Below, one piece after another: positions 21,820 through 30,816 of a DNA stretch of 64,000 nucleotides. How positions within the stretch are numbered: the stretch's first letter is position 1; every line of letters starts with the position of its first letter. Position numbers and translations under genes: made by a program. The notes under the pieces are model-generated. The model saw nothing but the letters and a program-made list of their open reading frames with translations, did not search any database and was not told the origin of the DNA. Origin of the DNA: Jatrophihabitans cynanchi (GTDB taxonomy: Bacteria; Actinomycetota; Actinomycetes; Mycobacteriales; Jatrophihabitantaceae); contig NZ_CP097463.1 of NCBI RefSeq assembly GCF_027247405.1, forward strand, positions 62,001-126,000, in the 5' to 3' direction.

Positions 21820-21961
21820 GTGGAGCCCGGCCAGGCTTGCCGCCCGGACGTAGGTGGAGCCCGGCCAGGCTTGCCGCCGGGACGTAGGTGGAGCCCGGCC
21901 AGGCTTGCCGCCGGGACGTAGGTAGAGCCCGGCCAGGCTTGCCGTCGGGACGTAGGTAGAG
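21792..21961. repeat. Five tandem 34-bp hairpin-forming repeats
   Basis: Five head-to-tail copies of a 34-bp unit: 21792-21825, 21826-21859, 21860-21893, 21894-21927 and 21928-21961. Copies differ at only one or two positions. Each unit begins CCCGGCCAGGCTTGCCGCCG and can fold: CCCGGC pairs with GCCGGG, with GGC/GCC closing a TT loop inside. The first copy contains the stop codon (TAG) of the PPOX-fold gene. The array is perfectly contiguous, with no spacers, so it is not CRISPR. No U-tract follows the hairpins. A role in transcription termination or mRNA 3' protection is possible but unproven. Confidence 0.9.
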
Positions 21962-22145
21962 CGCCCAGGTCAGATGCCCGGACAGGCGTGTCGGTCTGTA
22001 TCTGTGCATGTGTACCGGGCCGATCGGGCTCTGCATGCATTCTTGCCAGCAGAGCCCGACTGATCCGGCAAGCACTATCTCGCCGCGGCGCGGGTTCACC
22101 GCTGGGTCGGCAGAACCGAGTCAGCCGAGGGTCCAGAGCTCACTG
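21962..22145. other. Non-coding stretch between the 34-bp repeats and ung
   Basis: Together with the repeat array this makes about 325 bases without a credible gene between the convergent PPOX-fold gene and ung. The bases contain GCATGCATT and TGTGCATGTGTACCGG and are a little less GC-rich than their surroundings. I see no structured RNA, promoter or coding frame in it. Confidence 0.5.
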
Positions 22146-22832
22146 TCAGTCGAGGGTCCAGTCGACGGGTTCTGCCCCCTGCTCCTCGAGCAGGGCGTTG
22201 GCGCGGCTGAACACCTTCGAGCCGAAGAAGCCGCGGTCGGCCGACATCGGGCTGGGGTGCGCGCAGGCCACGCTCGGGACGTCGCCGAGCATCGGCTGCA
22301 GGGTCTGCGCGTCGCGTCCCCAGAGGATCGCGACGAGCGGCGTCCGGCGCGCGACCAGCGCCCTGATCGCCTGCTCGGTGACCGCCTCCCAGCCCTTGCC
22401 GCGATGCGAGGCGGACGCGCCCGGCCGCACCGTCAGTACCCGGTTGAGCAGCAGGATGCCCTGGCGCGACCACGCGGACAGATCACCGTGCTCGGGCGTC
22501 GCGATGCCGAGGTCGGTGCGCAGTTCGCGGTAGATGTTCTGCAGGCTGCGCGGGATCGGCCGCACGTGCCGCTCCACCGCGAACGACAGCCCGATCGGGT
22601 GCCCCGGGGTCGGGTACGGGTCCTGGCCGACGATCAGCACCCGTACATCCGCGAACGGCTGGGTGAACGCCCGCAGCACGTTGTCGCCGGACGGCAGGTA
22701 GCTGCGCCCGGCCGCCACCTCCGCGCGCAGGAACTCCCCGAGCGCCGCGACCTGCCCGGCGACGGGAGCGAGCGCCTGCGCCCAGCCGGCCTCGACGAGG
22801 TCGCCGAGCGGGCGCGGTGCTACGGCCGCCAC
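22146..22832 (-). CDS. ung: Uracil-DNA glycosylase
   Basis: 228-residue family-1 uracil-DNA glycosylase, which removes uracil from DNA. The catalytic water-activating loop is [17 protein letters not shown] (the usual GQDPYH has the actinobacterial form [10 protein letters not shown]); [25 protein letters not shown] and [15 protein letters not shown] (catalytic His loop HPSPLS) follow. I place the start at GTG 22832 ([17 protein letters not shown]), which overlaps the 3' end of the upstream peptidase gene by 13 bases. Cytosine deamination pressure in a high-GC genome makes the gene expected. It lies in a same-strand run proS-peptidase-ung. Confidence 0.95.
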   Translation of the reverse strand: MAAVAPRPLGDLVEAGWAQALAPVAGQVAALGEFLRAEVAAGRSYLPSGDNVLRAFTQPFADVRVLIVGQDPYPTPGHPIGLSFAVERHVRPIPRSLQNIYRELRTDLGIATPEHGDLSAWSRQGILLLNRVLTVRPGASASHRGKGWEAVTEQAIRALVARRTPLVAILWGRDAQTLQPMLGDVPSVACAHPSPMSADRGFFGSKVFSRANALLEEQGAEPVDWTLD

Positions 22833-24805
22833 AGTTCGATCGCCGGGACGCCCGGCGGGGTGAAGCCGAAGATCTGGCCGTAGAACGAGAGCTCGGCCTG
22901 ACGCGAGTCCACGATGGTCTCCACCTTGCGGAACCCGTGCGATTCGCCGGCGTAGGTGCGGTAGGCGTGCGGCAGCCCCTTGCGCACCAGCGCGTCGCGG
23001 AACAGTTCGGCCTGCGCCGGCGGCACGATCGGGTCGTCCAGGCCCTGCAGCAACAGCACCGGGCAGGACAGCCCGGCCACGTTGTTCAGCGGCGCACGCG
23101 TGTCGTACAGCTCGCGTGCCTCCGGCAGCGGCCCGATCAGGCCGTCCAGGTAGCGCGACTCGAAGTCGTGCGTCTCCTGCGCGAACCGGACGAGCTCTGC
23201 GACGCCGAAGTACGAGACTCCGCAGGCGAATGCCGACGTGCCGGTGAGCGCGGCGAGCACGGTCCAACCGCCGGCCGAGCCACCCTCGATCGCCAGCCGG
23301 TCCGGATCGGCCAGGCCCGCCGCGCCGAGCCCCCGGACGGCCGCGACCGTGTCCTCGACATCGATCACGCCCCACTGCCCGCGTAGCCGGTCGCGGTACT
23401 CGCGGCCGTACCCGGTCGACCCGCCGTAGTTGACGTCGACCACCCCGATGCCGCGGCTGGTGAAGAACGCGTGCGTCAACGACAGCGCCGGTGCCACGTG
23501 CGCGGTCGGGCCGCCGTGCACGAAGGCAATGTACGGCGGCAGCTCGCCGTCGGGCGCGGCGAAGTCCTGATTCCGGGGCGGGTAGACGACCGCGTGGACC
23601 GTCCGCTTGTCGCCGGCGAAGCTCATCAGCTGCGCCTCGGGCAGGTAGCCGGCGGCGGGGACCTCGTCGACCGCGAGCCGGACGTCGGTCACCGCACCGG
23701 TCGCGATGTCGAGCTCGCGCAGCCCGGACGGCGCGGTCGCGCTGCCGGTGACGATCAGGGCCCGGCCGTCGCGCACCGGCCCGAGCACGGTGCGCCCGAG
23801 CGCGCCAATGGAGGTCCCCCCGCCCGTGCAGGCGTAGCCGGCGGGGAAACCGGGGTCGAGGTCGGTGAGCTCGCCGGTACCGACGTCGAGGAGTGCCAGC
23901 GAGTCGGTGCCGAAGGTGCGAACGGTCAGCAGCCGACGCTCGTCCACCACGCGGTACCAGGCCGCACCGAGCTGCCACAGCGGCCCGCCGAAGTCCGCAT
24001 CGCGTGGGCAGAGCGGCTCTGGTTCTCCCCCGGTGACCCCGACGCGGTACAGGTTCCAGAACGTGGACCGGTCGCTGATCGCGTACAGGGTGTTCTCGTC
24101 GGCCCACTCCGGCTGCAGGACGGACTCGGTCGCCGAACCGAGCAGCACGCGCGGCTCGCCGCACACGCCGTCCGGCCCGAGGTCGGCGACGCGCAGCTCG
24201 GTACCGTCCCACGGCATCTGCGGGTGCTCCCAGGCGATCCAGGCGAGCTTCGACCCGTCCGGCGACAGCCGCGGATAGGCGAGGAAGTGCGAGCCCGACA
24301 CCACCGAGCGGACAACGCCGGCGTCGTCTGCCGCGGAGCCGTCGAGCGGGACGGCCGCGATGTCGCGGTGCACCGTACCGGCGTCGTGGCGTTCGCGGAC
24401 GCACAGCACGTCCGTCCCGGCGATCTGCAACTCGCCGTAGCGTGCGTCCGTCCCGGTGTCCGGAGTGAGCGGCGTCGGCTCGGCGGCGCCGGGGTCCAGC
24501 CGGTACAGCCGCTGATCGGCGAAGTGGACGAAGACCAGCTGCTGCCCGTCGGTGGCGGTCCAGGCGCCACCGCCGTACTCGTGCACCCGGCTGCGCGCGT
24601 TCCACGGCGCCGGCAGCACGTCCTCGGGATCGCCACCCTGGCCGGCGCGCCGGACCGCGTACCGCCCGCCCTCGGTCGGCCGCAGCTCGGACCACCAGAG
24701 CTCCGGCCCCACCCATGCGCCGCACTCGACCGGGTGCCCGCTGGCAGCGAGCATCTCGGCCGAGATCGGCGAGACCCATTCGCCGTAGGGCGCGGTGCGC
24801 GTCAC
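22820..24805 (-). CDS. S9 family prolyl oligopeptidase-like serine peptidase
   Basis: About 661 residues. The N-terminal ~390 residues look like a WD40-type beta-propeller (repeats such as [21 protein letters not shown] and [16 protein letters not shown]), and the C-terminal ~260 residues an alpha/beta hydrolase: nucleophile Ser in IEGGSAGGW, Asp in GLDDPIVPP, His in GESHGFRK. This is the dipeptidyl-aminopeptidase/acylaminoacyl-peptidase group that cleaves short peptides. There is no signal peptide, so it is probably cytoplasmic. The frame is open upstream, but GTG 24805 overlaps the proS stop exactly by four bases (GTGA) and matches where recognisable sequence begins. Confidence 0.9.
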   Translation of the reverse strand: MTRTAPYGEWVSPISAEMLAASGHPVECGAWVGPELWWSELRPTEGGRYAVRRAGQGGDPEDVLPAPWNARSRVHEYGGGAWTATDGQQLVFVHFADQRLYRLDPGAAEPTPLTPDTGTDARYGELQIAGTDVLCVRERHDAGTVHRDIAAVPLDGSAADDAGVVRSVVSGSHFLAYPRLSPDGSKLAWIAWEHPQMPWDGTELRVADLGPDGVCGEPRVLLGSATESVLQPEWADENTLYAISDRSTFWNLYRVGVTGGEPEPLCPRDADFGGPLWQLGAAWYRVVDERRLLTVRTFGTDSLALLDVGTGELTDLDPGFPAGYACTGGGTSIGALGRTVLGPVRDGRALIVTGSATAPSGLRELDIATGAVTDVRLAVDEVPAAGYLPEAQLMSFAGDKRTVHAVVYPPRNQDFAAPDGELPPYIAFVHGGPTAHVAPALSLTHAFFTSRGIGVVDVNYGGSTGYGREYRDRLRGQWGVIDVEDTVAAVRGLGAAGLADPDRLAIEGGSAGGWTVLAALTGTSAFACGVSYFGVAELVRFAQETHDFESRYLDGLIGPLPEARELYDTRAPLNNVAGLSCPVLLLQGLDDPIVPPAQAELFRDALVRKGLPHAYRTYAGESHGFRKVETIVDSRQAELSFYGQIFGFTPPGVPAIELWRP

Positions 24806-26550
24806 GAGCGGCACGCCGCCGAGATCGTGGCCACCGCCTGATCGAGCGGGACGTCCTGGCGCGCGTCGCTGTGCCGGTCGCGCAGTTCGACCACACCGTC
24901 GGCCAGCCCCTTGCCGACGATCACGATCGTGGGCACGCCGAGCAGCTCGGCGTCCTTGAACTTCACGCCCGGCGAGACGCCCCGCCGGTCGTCGTAGAGC
25001 ACCTGCACTCCCAGCGCAGCGAGCCCGTCGGCGATCCGGCCGGATGCCTCGAACACCGCCTCGTCCTTGCCGGTCGCGACGATGTGGACGTCGGCCGGCG
25101 CGATCGAGCGCGGCCAGCACAACCCCTTCTCGTCATGCGTCTGCTCGGCCAGCGCGGCGACGGCCCGGGTGATACCGATCCCGTACGAGCCCATGGTCAC
25201 GCGCAGTGGTTTGCCGTCCGGGCCGAGTGCCGTCAGGTCGAAGGCCCGGGCATACTTCTCGCCGAGCTGGAACACGTGCCCGAGCTCGATGCCGCGCGCG
25301 ATCTGCAGCGGCGCGCCGCACTTCGCGCACCGGTCGCCGTCGCGGATCTCGACCGCACCGATCTCACCGGCCGGGACGAAGTCGCGGCCGCGCACCACGT
25401 TCGCCGCGTGCTTGCCCGGCTCGTTGGCGCCGGTGATCCACGAGCTGCCCTCGACGACGAGCGGGTCGACCAGGTACCGGACCTTCCATTCGGCCAACTG
25501 CTGCGGGCCGATGTAGCCCTTCACCAGCTCGGGCACCGTGGCCAGGTCGTCCGGGCCGGCCTGCTCCACCTCGACCGGTTCCAGCTGGCCGCCGAGTCGC
25601 TTGAGGTCGACGTCGCGGTCACCCGGCACGCCCACCACGAGCAGATCCCACCTGTCGGCGCCTGGCGCCCGGGTCCGCAGCACCACGTTCTTCAGCGTGT
25701 CCGCGGCGGTGAACTCACGTCCCAGGCCGAGGGAGTTGAAGCAGTGGACCAGCGTCTCGATCGTCGGGGTGTCCGGCGTGTCGTACACCTGAGCCGGCGG
25801 GTACTCGTTCGCGCTGTGCGTTTCGGGCGCCGCGATCTCGACGGCCTCGGTGTTCGCCGCGTAGTCGCAGTTGCTGCACTGCACGAAGGTGTCCTCGCCG
25901 GACGGCGTCGGGGCGAGGAACTCCTCGGACGCGGAGCCCCCCATCGCGCCGGAGACCGCGAAGACGATGCGGTAGTCGAAGCCGAGCCTGGTGAAGATCC
26001 GCTCGTACGCGTCGCGGTGCGCCCGATACGACGCGGCCAGCCCGTCGCCGGAGGTGTCGAAGGAGTAGGAGTCCTTCATGATGAACTCGCGGCCGCGCAG
26101 GATCCCGGCGCGCGGACGCGCTTCGTCGCGGTACTTCGTCTGGATCTGGTACAGCGCCAGCGGATAGTCCTTGTACGAGGAGTACTCGCCCTTCACCAGC
26201 AGGGTGAACAGCTCTTCGTGCGTGGGCGCGAGCAGATAGTCCGCGTCCTTGCGGTCGCGCAGTCGGAAGATGCCCTCGCCGTAGTCGGTCCAGCGGCCGC
26301 TGACCTCGAAGATCTCACGCGGGATCAGCGCCGGGAAGTGCACCTCCTGCGCGCCGATGCCGTTCATCTCCTCGCGGACGATCTGCTCGACCTTGCCCAG
26401 CACCGCCAGGCCCAACGGCAGCCACGAGTAGATGCCGGGCGCGACCCGGCGCACGTAACCGGCACGGACCAGCAGTTTGTGGCTCGGCACCTCGGCGTCG
26501 GCCGGGTCGTCGCGCAGGGTCCGCAGGAACAGCGTGGAGAGCTTCAGCAC
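24802..26550 (-). CDS. proS: Prolyl-tRNA synthetase (bacterial type)
   Basis: 582-residue class II aminoacyl-tRNA synthetase charging tRNA-Pro. Motif 1 region [14 protein letters not shown], motif 2 [24 protein letters not shown], an inserted editing domain (residues ~230-395, YbaK-like), motif 3 [18 protein letters not shown], and the C-terminal anticodon-binding domain ([24 protein letters not shown]). The presence of the long insertion marks the bacterial rather than the archaeal/eukaryotic form. GTG start. Followed by overlapping S9 peptidase and ung genes. Confidence 0.96.
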   Translation of the reverse strand: MLKLSTLFLRTLRDDPADAEVPSHKLLVRAGYVRRVAPGIYSWLPLGLAVLGKVEQIVREEMNGIGAQEVHFPALIPREIFEVSGRWTDYGEGIFRLRDRKDADYLLAPTHEELFTLLVKGEYSSYKDYPLALYQIQTKYRDEARPRAGILRGREFIMKDSYSFDTSGDGLAASYRAHRDAYERIFTRLGFDYRIVFAVSGAMGGSASEEFLAPTPSGEDTFVQCSNCDYAANTEAVEIAAPETHSANEYPPAQVYDTPDTPTIETLVHCFNSLGLGREFTAADTLKNVVLRTRAPGADRWDLLVVGVPGDRDVDLKRLGGQLEPVEVEQAGPDDLATVPELVKGYIGPQQLAEWKVRYLVDPLVVEGSSWITGANEPGKHAANVVRGRDFVPAGEIGAVEIRDGDRCAKCGAPLQIARGIELGHVFQLGEKYARAFDLTALGPDGKPLRVTMGSYGIGITRAVAALAEQTHDEKGLCWPRSIAPADVHIVATGKDEAVFEASGRIADGLAALGVQVLYDDRRGVSPGVKFKDAELLGVPTIVIVGKGLADGVVELRDRHSDARQDVPLDQAVATISAACRS

Positions 26551-26648
26551 CCGCCCAATCTATCGGCGCGGCGATAACCGGTTGCCGGCACGCGGAACAT
26601 GGAACGAAATCCGCTGGAACCGCGATCGGACGAGGAGGTGGCCGGAAA

Positions 26649-26699
26649 TGTCCCACGACGTTGCCCGGGTGACCCCGCTCTCCCGATCACCGCGCTGAC
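26649..26699 (+). CDS. Possible 16-residue leader peptide upstream of the RIO kinase gene
   Basis: A tiny frame, MSHDVARVTPLSRSPR, begins 10 bases after a good GAGGAGG ribosome site (26631-26637) and ends with TGA. It is followed by a GC-rich inverted repeat (GGGCG...CGCCC, about 26713-26728) and then the RIO kinase gene with its own AGGAGA site. This leader-plus-hairpin arrangement resembles translational attenuation, but the gene may also be chance. No known leader family is recognised. Confidence 0.3.
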
Positions 26700-26746
26700 A
26701 CCGCCCCGGTCCGGGCGGGCAGCGCCCGCCTTCCAGGAGATTGCCA

Positions 26747-27544
26747 GTGCAGCTGTCCGACGTACCTGAATTCATCGAACCGAACTACTCCAGTTGGGAC
26801 GGCGCCACCCACGGCCCGGTCCCCCGCCCCGACTGGGTGATCCCCGACCTGGCCGCGATCGACACCGAACTCGGCGTCCTCAAGACCGGCAAGGAGGCCG
26901 ACGTCCACCTCGTCCGGCGCACCGCGCCGGACGGGCGCGAGTCGATCCTGGCGGCCAAGCGCTTCCGCACCGCCGAGCACCGCATGTTCCACCGCGACGC
27001 CGGGTACACCGAGGGCCGGCGGGTACGGCGCAGCCGCGAAACCCGCGCGATGGCCCACCGCACCACGTACGGACGGGAGCTGCTGGCCGCCCAGTGGGCC
27101 GCGGCCGAGTTCGCCGCGCTCAGCCGCCTCTGGCAGGCGGGCGCCCCCGTGCCGTACCCGGTCCAGCTCGCCGGCACCGAGGTCATGCTCGAGTTCCTGG
27201 GCACGCCGGACGGCGTTGCCGCGCCGCGCCTGGCGCAGTGCCGGCCCGGCGCGGCCGAGCTGGCCGACCTGTTCGAGCAGTGCGTCGCGGCGATGCGGCT
27301 GCTCGCCCGCGCCGGGCTGGCGCACGGCGACCTGTCGCCGTACAACCTGCTGGTGCACGACGGCCGGCTGGTGCTGATCGACCTGCCGCAGGTCGTCGAC
27401 CTGATCGCCAACCCGCAGGGGGCGGAGTACCTGCGACGCGACTGCCAGAACGTGTGCGCCTGGTTCATGCGTCGCGGCCTGGTCAGCGCCGAGTTCGAGT
27501 ACCTGTTCGGCGACCTGATGGCCGAAGCCGTCGCCGCCTGGTGA
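26747..27544 (+). CDS. RIO-type atypical protein kinase
   Basis: About 265 residues with the RIO kinase fold. Visible are a glycine-poor nucleotide loop VLKTGKEADVHLVRR (the RIO1 GKEA.V form), the ATP-binding lysine in ILAAKRFR, the catalytic loop LAHGDLSPYNLLVHDG, and the metal-binding LIDLPQVVD (DFG equivalent). Bacterial RIO proteins are small serine kinases of uncertain target, possibly ribosome related. GTG at 26747 is chosen because the AGGAGA site is seven bases away; an in-frame TTG at 26741 would touch the site. A possible leader peptide precedes it. Followed on the same strand by mycothione reductase. Confidence 0.88.
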   Translation: MQLSDVPEFIEPNYSSWDGATHGPVPRPDWVIPDLAAIDTELGVLKTGKEADVHLVRRTAPDGRESILAAKRFRTAEHRMFHRDAGYTEGRRVRRSRETRAMAHRTTYGRELLAAQWAAAEFAALSRLWQAGAPVPYPVQLAGTEVMLEFLGTPDGVAAPRLAQCRPGAAELADLFEQCVAAMRLLARAGLAHGDLSPYNLLVHDGRLVLIDLPQVVDLIANPQGAEYLRRDCQNVCAWFMRRGLVSAEFEYLFGDLMAEAVAAW

Positions 27545-27567
27545 GCCGTCCCGGATACCGTCGACGG

Positions 27568-28938
27568 GTGACGCACTACGACCTCGTGATCGTCGGTTCC
27601 GGCTCGGGCAACTCGCTGGTCGGGCCGGACTTCGACGACTGGCAGATCGCGGTCGTGGAGGAGGGCACCTTCGGCGGGACGTGCCTGAACGTCGGCTGCA
27701 TCCCGACCAAGATGTTCGTCTACCCCGCCGACCTCGCCGAGGCGGCGCGCACGTCGGGGCGCCTCGGCGTCGACGCCTCGCTCGAGCGGGTGCGCTGGGC
27801 CGACATCCGCGACCGGATCTTCGGCCGCATCGACCCGATCTCCGCCGGCGGCCGCGAGTACCGCGCGCACGGCGAACCGAACACCACGCTGTACGAGGCG
27901 CACGCGCAGTTCACCGGACCGCGCGAACTACGGCTGTCCACCGGCCAGAGCATCACCGCCGACCGGATCGTGCTGGCGACCGGCTCGCGCCCGGTGATCC
28001 CGGACGCGATCACCGACAGCGGGGTCCCGTTCCACACGTCCGACACGGTGATGCGGATCGACGAGGTGCCGGCGCGGGTGGCGATCCTCGGCGGCGGCTA
28101 CATCTCGGCCGAGTTCGCGCATGTCTTCGGCGCGTTCGGTGCCCAGGTGAGCGTGATCGCGCGCAGCGCTCCGCTGCTGCGGCACCTGGACCTGGACCTC
28201 GCCGAACGGTTCACGTCCCTCGCCGAAGAGCGCTGGGACGTGCGGCTGAACGCGATCGTCACCGGTGCGTCGAAGACCGCCGACGGCATCGCGCTCGAAC
28301 TCAGCGACGGCTCGAGCCTCGAGGTGGACCTGCTGCTCGTCGCCACCGGCCGGCGGCCCAACTCCGACCGGCTGAATCTCGCGGCCGCAGGTGTAGCCGT
28401 GCACCCCGACGGGCGCATCGTCGTCGACGCGCAGCAGCGCACCACGGCCGACGCAATCTGGGCGCTGGGCGACGCGAGCAGCGAGCACCAGCTCAAGCAC
28501 GTCGCCAACCACGAGGCCCGGGTGGTGGCGCACAACCTGGCGCACCCGGACGCGCCGATCGAGTCCGACCACCGGGTCGTGCCGGCCGCGGTGTTCACCC
28601 ACCCGCAGCTCGCCTCGGTCGGGTTGACCGAGGCGCAGGCCGCCGCATCCGGACGCCGGTTCGTCACCGCGCTGCGCGGCTACGGCAGCACCGCGTACGG
28701 CTGGGCGATGGAGGACAACTCGAGCGTCTGCAAGCTGATCGCGGACCCGGCGACCGGCCAGCTGCTCGGCGCGCACCTGATGGGCGAGCAGGCCGCCACG
28801 CTCGTCCAGCCGCTGATCCAGGCGATGAGCTTCGGTCTCGGCGTGCGCGAGATGGCGCGCGGCCAGTACTGGATCCACCCGGCACTGACCGAGGTGGTCG
28901 AGAACACCCTGCTCGCGCTGGAGCTGGATCAGAGCTGA
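27568..28938 (+). CDS. mtr: Mycothione reductase
   Basis: 456-residue flavoprotein disulfide reductase. N-terminal FAD motif THYDLVIVGSGSGNSLVG is characteristic of mycothione reductase; the redox disulfide is in FGGTCLNVGCIPTKMF; NADPH-binding motif ILGGGYISAEFAHVFG; second FAD motif IWALGDASS; and the C-terminal catalytic His-Glu pair in IHPALTEVVENTL. It reduces oxidised mycothiol, the actinobacterial equivalent of glutathione, using NADPH, to which the pentose phosphate genes at the left of the window contribute. GTG start 23 bases after the RIO kinase stop. The 3' end overlaps the convergent VOC gene by ten bases. Confidence 0.94.
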   Translation: MTHYDLVIVGSGSGNSLVGPDFDDWQIAVVEEGTFGGTCLNVGCIPTKMFVYPADLAEAARTSGRLGVDASLERVRWADIRDRIFGRIDPISAGGREYRAHGEPNTTLYEAHAQFTGPRELRLSTGQSITADRIVLATGSRPVIPDAITDSGVPFHTSDTVMRIDEVPARVAILGGGYISAEFAHVFGAFGAQVSVIARSAPLLRHLDLDLAERFTSLAEERWDVRLNAIVTGASKTADGIALELSDGSSLEVDLLLVATGRRPNSDRLNLAAAGVAVHPDGRIVVDAQQRTTADAIWALGDASSEHQLKHVANHEARVVAHNLAHPDAPIESDHRVVPAAVFTHPQLASVGLTEAQAAASGRRFVTALRGYGSTAYGWAMEDNSSVCKLIADPATGQLLGAHLMGEQAATLVQPLIQAMSFGLGVREMARGQYWIHPALTEVVENTLLALELDQS

Positions 28939-30167
28939 CCGAGGTAGAAGCGCGAGCCCTGGTCGTCGGCGCACTCGCTGGTCTCGCCGTACGGCTGGCG
29001 CTCGGGGTCCGTCGCGGTCCCGCCGAGCGCACGCACCCGATCGACCGCGACGCGGACATCCTCCACCCGCCACATCGGCACGGCGGTCGGGTGCGGGTGA
29101 CCGCCGGAGAGCCCGGTCATCGGCGCGACGCCCTCGACCTGCCAGCCGTCCTCGATGCGCCCGGGCGCGAACGTCCAGCCGAGAACCGCGCCGTAGAACG
29201 CGCGCGCCCGCGCCGAGTCGACCACCTCGAGGGTCAGGTAGGACAGGTCGCCGGGCTGCCGGCCGTTCGGTTCGGGACGGTCCGTGCCGGCCTCGATCTG
29301 CCAGAGCGCGAACTCGGTGCCCTGGTCGTCGACGCATTCGGCAACCACGCCGTGCGGCTCGCGGCTCAGTTCACCGGCTTGCCCGCCGGCCGCGCGCACC
29401 CGCTGCACTGCAGCGCGGATGTCGCCCACCGCGTAGCAGCAGAACAGGTCCGGGCGCCCGGGCCGGCCGAACAGCCCCACGTGCGGCGAGGCGTCCAAGA
29501 TGCGGTACCGGCCGCCGTCCGTGCTGACGTCCCAGCCGGCGACGTCGGAGTAGAACGCGGCTGCGCGATCCGGGTCCGGGACCCACAGCGAGACGTAGAC
29601 GACGTCGCCGTCCCGGACCGACGGGGCGGGGGTCAGCGGCGAGGTGAGCCCCCAGCGGTGCCCGAACGGGTCCACGATCCACGCGGTGCGGGTGCCGTGC
29701 GCGTCGTACGGCACCCGGTCGCCGGACGCACCCGCCGCCATCGCGCGGGCCCGCACCTCGTCGGCGTCGGGCACGGCGAGCATCAGGCTCACCGAAGCGC
29801 CTGCCTGCGGTGCGACCACGCCGAGCTCGGGGTACTCGTCCGCCAGGTAGATCACCCCGTCGGCCAGGCCGAGTTCGGCGTGGCCGATCCGCCCGTCCGG
29901 CATGGCGATCGGCTCGCCGACGACGGAGGCACCGAAGGCCTCGACGTACCAGTCGATCGCACTCCTCGCGTCGCGCACGGCCAGGTACGGCACGGCGGCG
30001 CCACGGGGTCCGGCGGCGGTCTGCGGTTCACTGACTGTGGTCATCGGCACTACTCCTCTCGGCAGGGCGAGCGCGCGCTCCAGCCGCGCGCGCAACGCCG
30101 TGGCGAACTCGGGGTCGGGCCGCACCGGGACGGTCCCGGCGCGCAGTTCGGTGAAGACGTCAACCAC
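28929..30167 (-). CDS. Triple VOC-domain protein coupled to an ECF sigma factor gene
   Basis: About 412 residues. After an N-terminal helical segment (residues ~1-38: VDVFTELRAGTVPVRPDPEF, then ATALRARLERALALP) come three glyoxalase/VOC modules: ~50-160 (AVPYLAVRDARSAIDWYVEAFG), ~172-285 (VYVSLWVPDPDRAAAFYSDVAGW) and ~297-412 (SYLTLEVVDSARARAFYGAVLGW). VOC proteins are metal-dependent lyases/dioxygenases or ligand binders. GTG 30167 overlaps the sigma factor gene's stop by eight bases. The N-terminal segment is placed like a sigma-binding peptide; whether this protein controls or is controlled by the sigma factor is inference. An internal start at 30043 (MTTVSEP) would omit it. Confidence 0.82.
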   Translation of the reverse strand: MVDVFTELRAGTVPVRPDPEFATALRARLERALALPRGVVPMTTVSEPQTAAGPRGAAVPYLAVRDARSAIDWYVEAFGASVVGEPIAMPDGRIGHAELGLADGVIYLADEYPELGVVAPQAGASVSLMLAVPDADEVRARAMAAGASGDRVPYDAHGTRTAWIVDPFGHRWGLTSPLTPAPSVRDGDVVYVSLWVPDPDRAAAFYSDVAGWDVSTDGGRYRILDASPHVGLFGRPGRPDLFCCYAVGDIRAAVQRVRAAGGQAGELSREPHGVVAECVDDQGTEFALWQIEAGTDRPEPNGRQPGDLSYLTLEVVDSARARAFYGAVLGWTFAPGRIEDGWQVEGVAPMTGLSGGHPHPTAVPMWRVEDVRVAVDRVRALGGTATDPERQPYGETSECADDQGSRFYLGQL

Positions 30168-30729
30168 GGCGCTCGCCCCCTTTCCCGGTCTCACCGGGGG
30201 CGGCTCCGCTCGCGGTGCAGTACGCGGCCCGGAACGCCTGCTTGGCCCTGGTCAGCAGCGCCTCGGTCGCGCCCGGCGTGCGGCCGAGCAGCTCGGCCAC
30301 CCGGGCGACGGGCAGGTCGTCGACGTAGCGCAGCGTGAGAGCGAGCCGGTGCTGCGGCGCGAGCGCGGCCAGGGTCTGCTGCGAGCGCAGCGCGTCCAGG
30401 TGTTCCGGGTCACCCGGCGCCACCTCGGCCGGTTCGGGTTCGCCGGCCACCGCGTGCAGGTTGCGCAGCTCGCGCGCCTCGCGGCGCCAGTGGTCGACGA
30501 GCTTGTGCCGTGCGACGCCGATCAGCCACGGCACCGCGACCCGCGGCGGCGGGGTGCGGCGCACCGCGTCTGCAGCGGCGAGGAACGTCTCCGACGTGAG
30601 CTCCTCGGCGACCTCGCGCCGGCCGCAGCGCGCCAGCAGGTAGCCGTAGACCTCCGGCAGCGCGGCGTCGTACGCGGCGAGCAGGGCGGCACGCGCGTCG
30701 CCGCCCGCGGCCGTGTCCGCCTCGCCCAT
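30160..30729 (-). CDS. RNA polymerase sigma factor, ECF type
   Basis: 189 residues. Region 2 (YLLARCGRREVAEELTSETFLAAADAV ... WLIGVARHKLVDHWRRE) and region 4 (ALAPQHRLALTLRYVDDLPVARVAELLGRTPGATEALLTRAK) are intact, separated by a short linker, so it is an extracytoplasmic-function sigma factor binding -35/-10 promoter elements. The N-terminal extension GEADTAAGGDARAALL is flexible. No classical zinc anti-sigma gene adjoins; instead the downstream gene is the triple VOC protein, overlapping by eight bases. ATG at 30729; the upstream gene with DUF4032 is divergent, leaving about 87 bases for both promoters. Confidence 0.9.
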   Translation of the reverse strand: MGEADTAAGGDARAALLAAYDAALPEVYGYLLARCGRREVAEELTSETFLAAADAVRRTPPPRVAVPWLIGVARHKLVDHWRREARELRNLHAVAGEPEPAEVAPGDPEHLDALRSQQTLAALAPQHRLALTLRYVDDLPVARVAELLGRTPGATEALLTRAKQAFRAAYCTASGAAPGETGKGGERRG

Positions 30730-30816
30730 ACCCCTATCGTCGTCGCTCGCGTCGCGAACCCGACGCACCGCCGCGCGATTCGGCCCGGCCCGGGCCGTCC
30801 CCCTACGCTTCGCTGC

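Noticed and set aside
21792-21961. Possible CRISPR array
   Set aside because: The 34-bp copies are contiguous with no spacers, and no cas gene is in the window.
22146-24896. A 916-residue peptidase-glycosylase fusion
   Set aside because: Only the last ~228 codons are uracil-DNA glycosylase; the upstream part of that frame is the S9 peptidase gene read out of frame.
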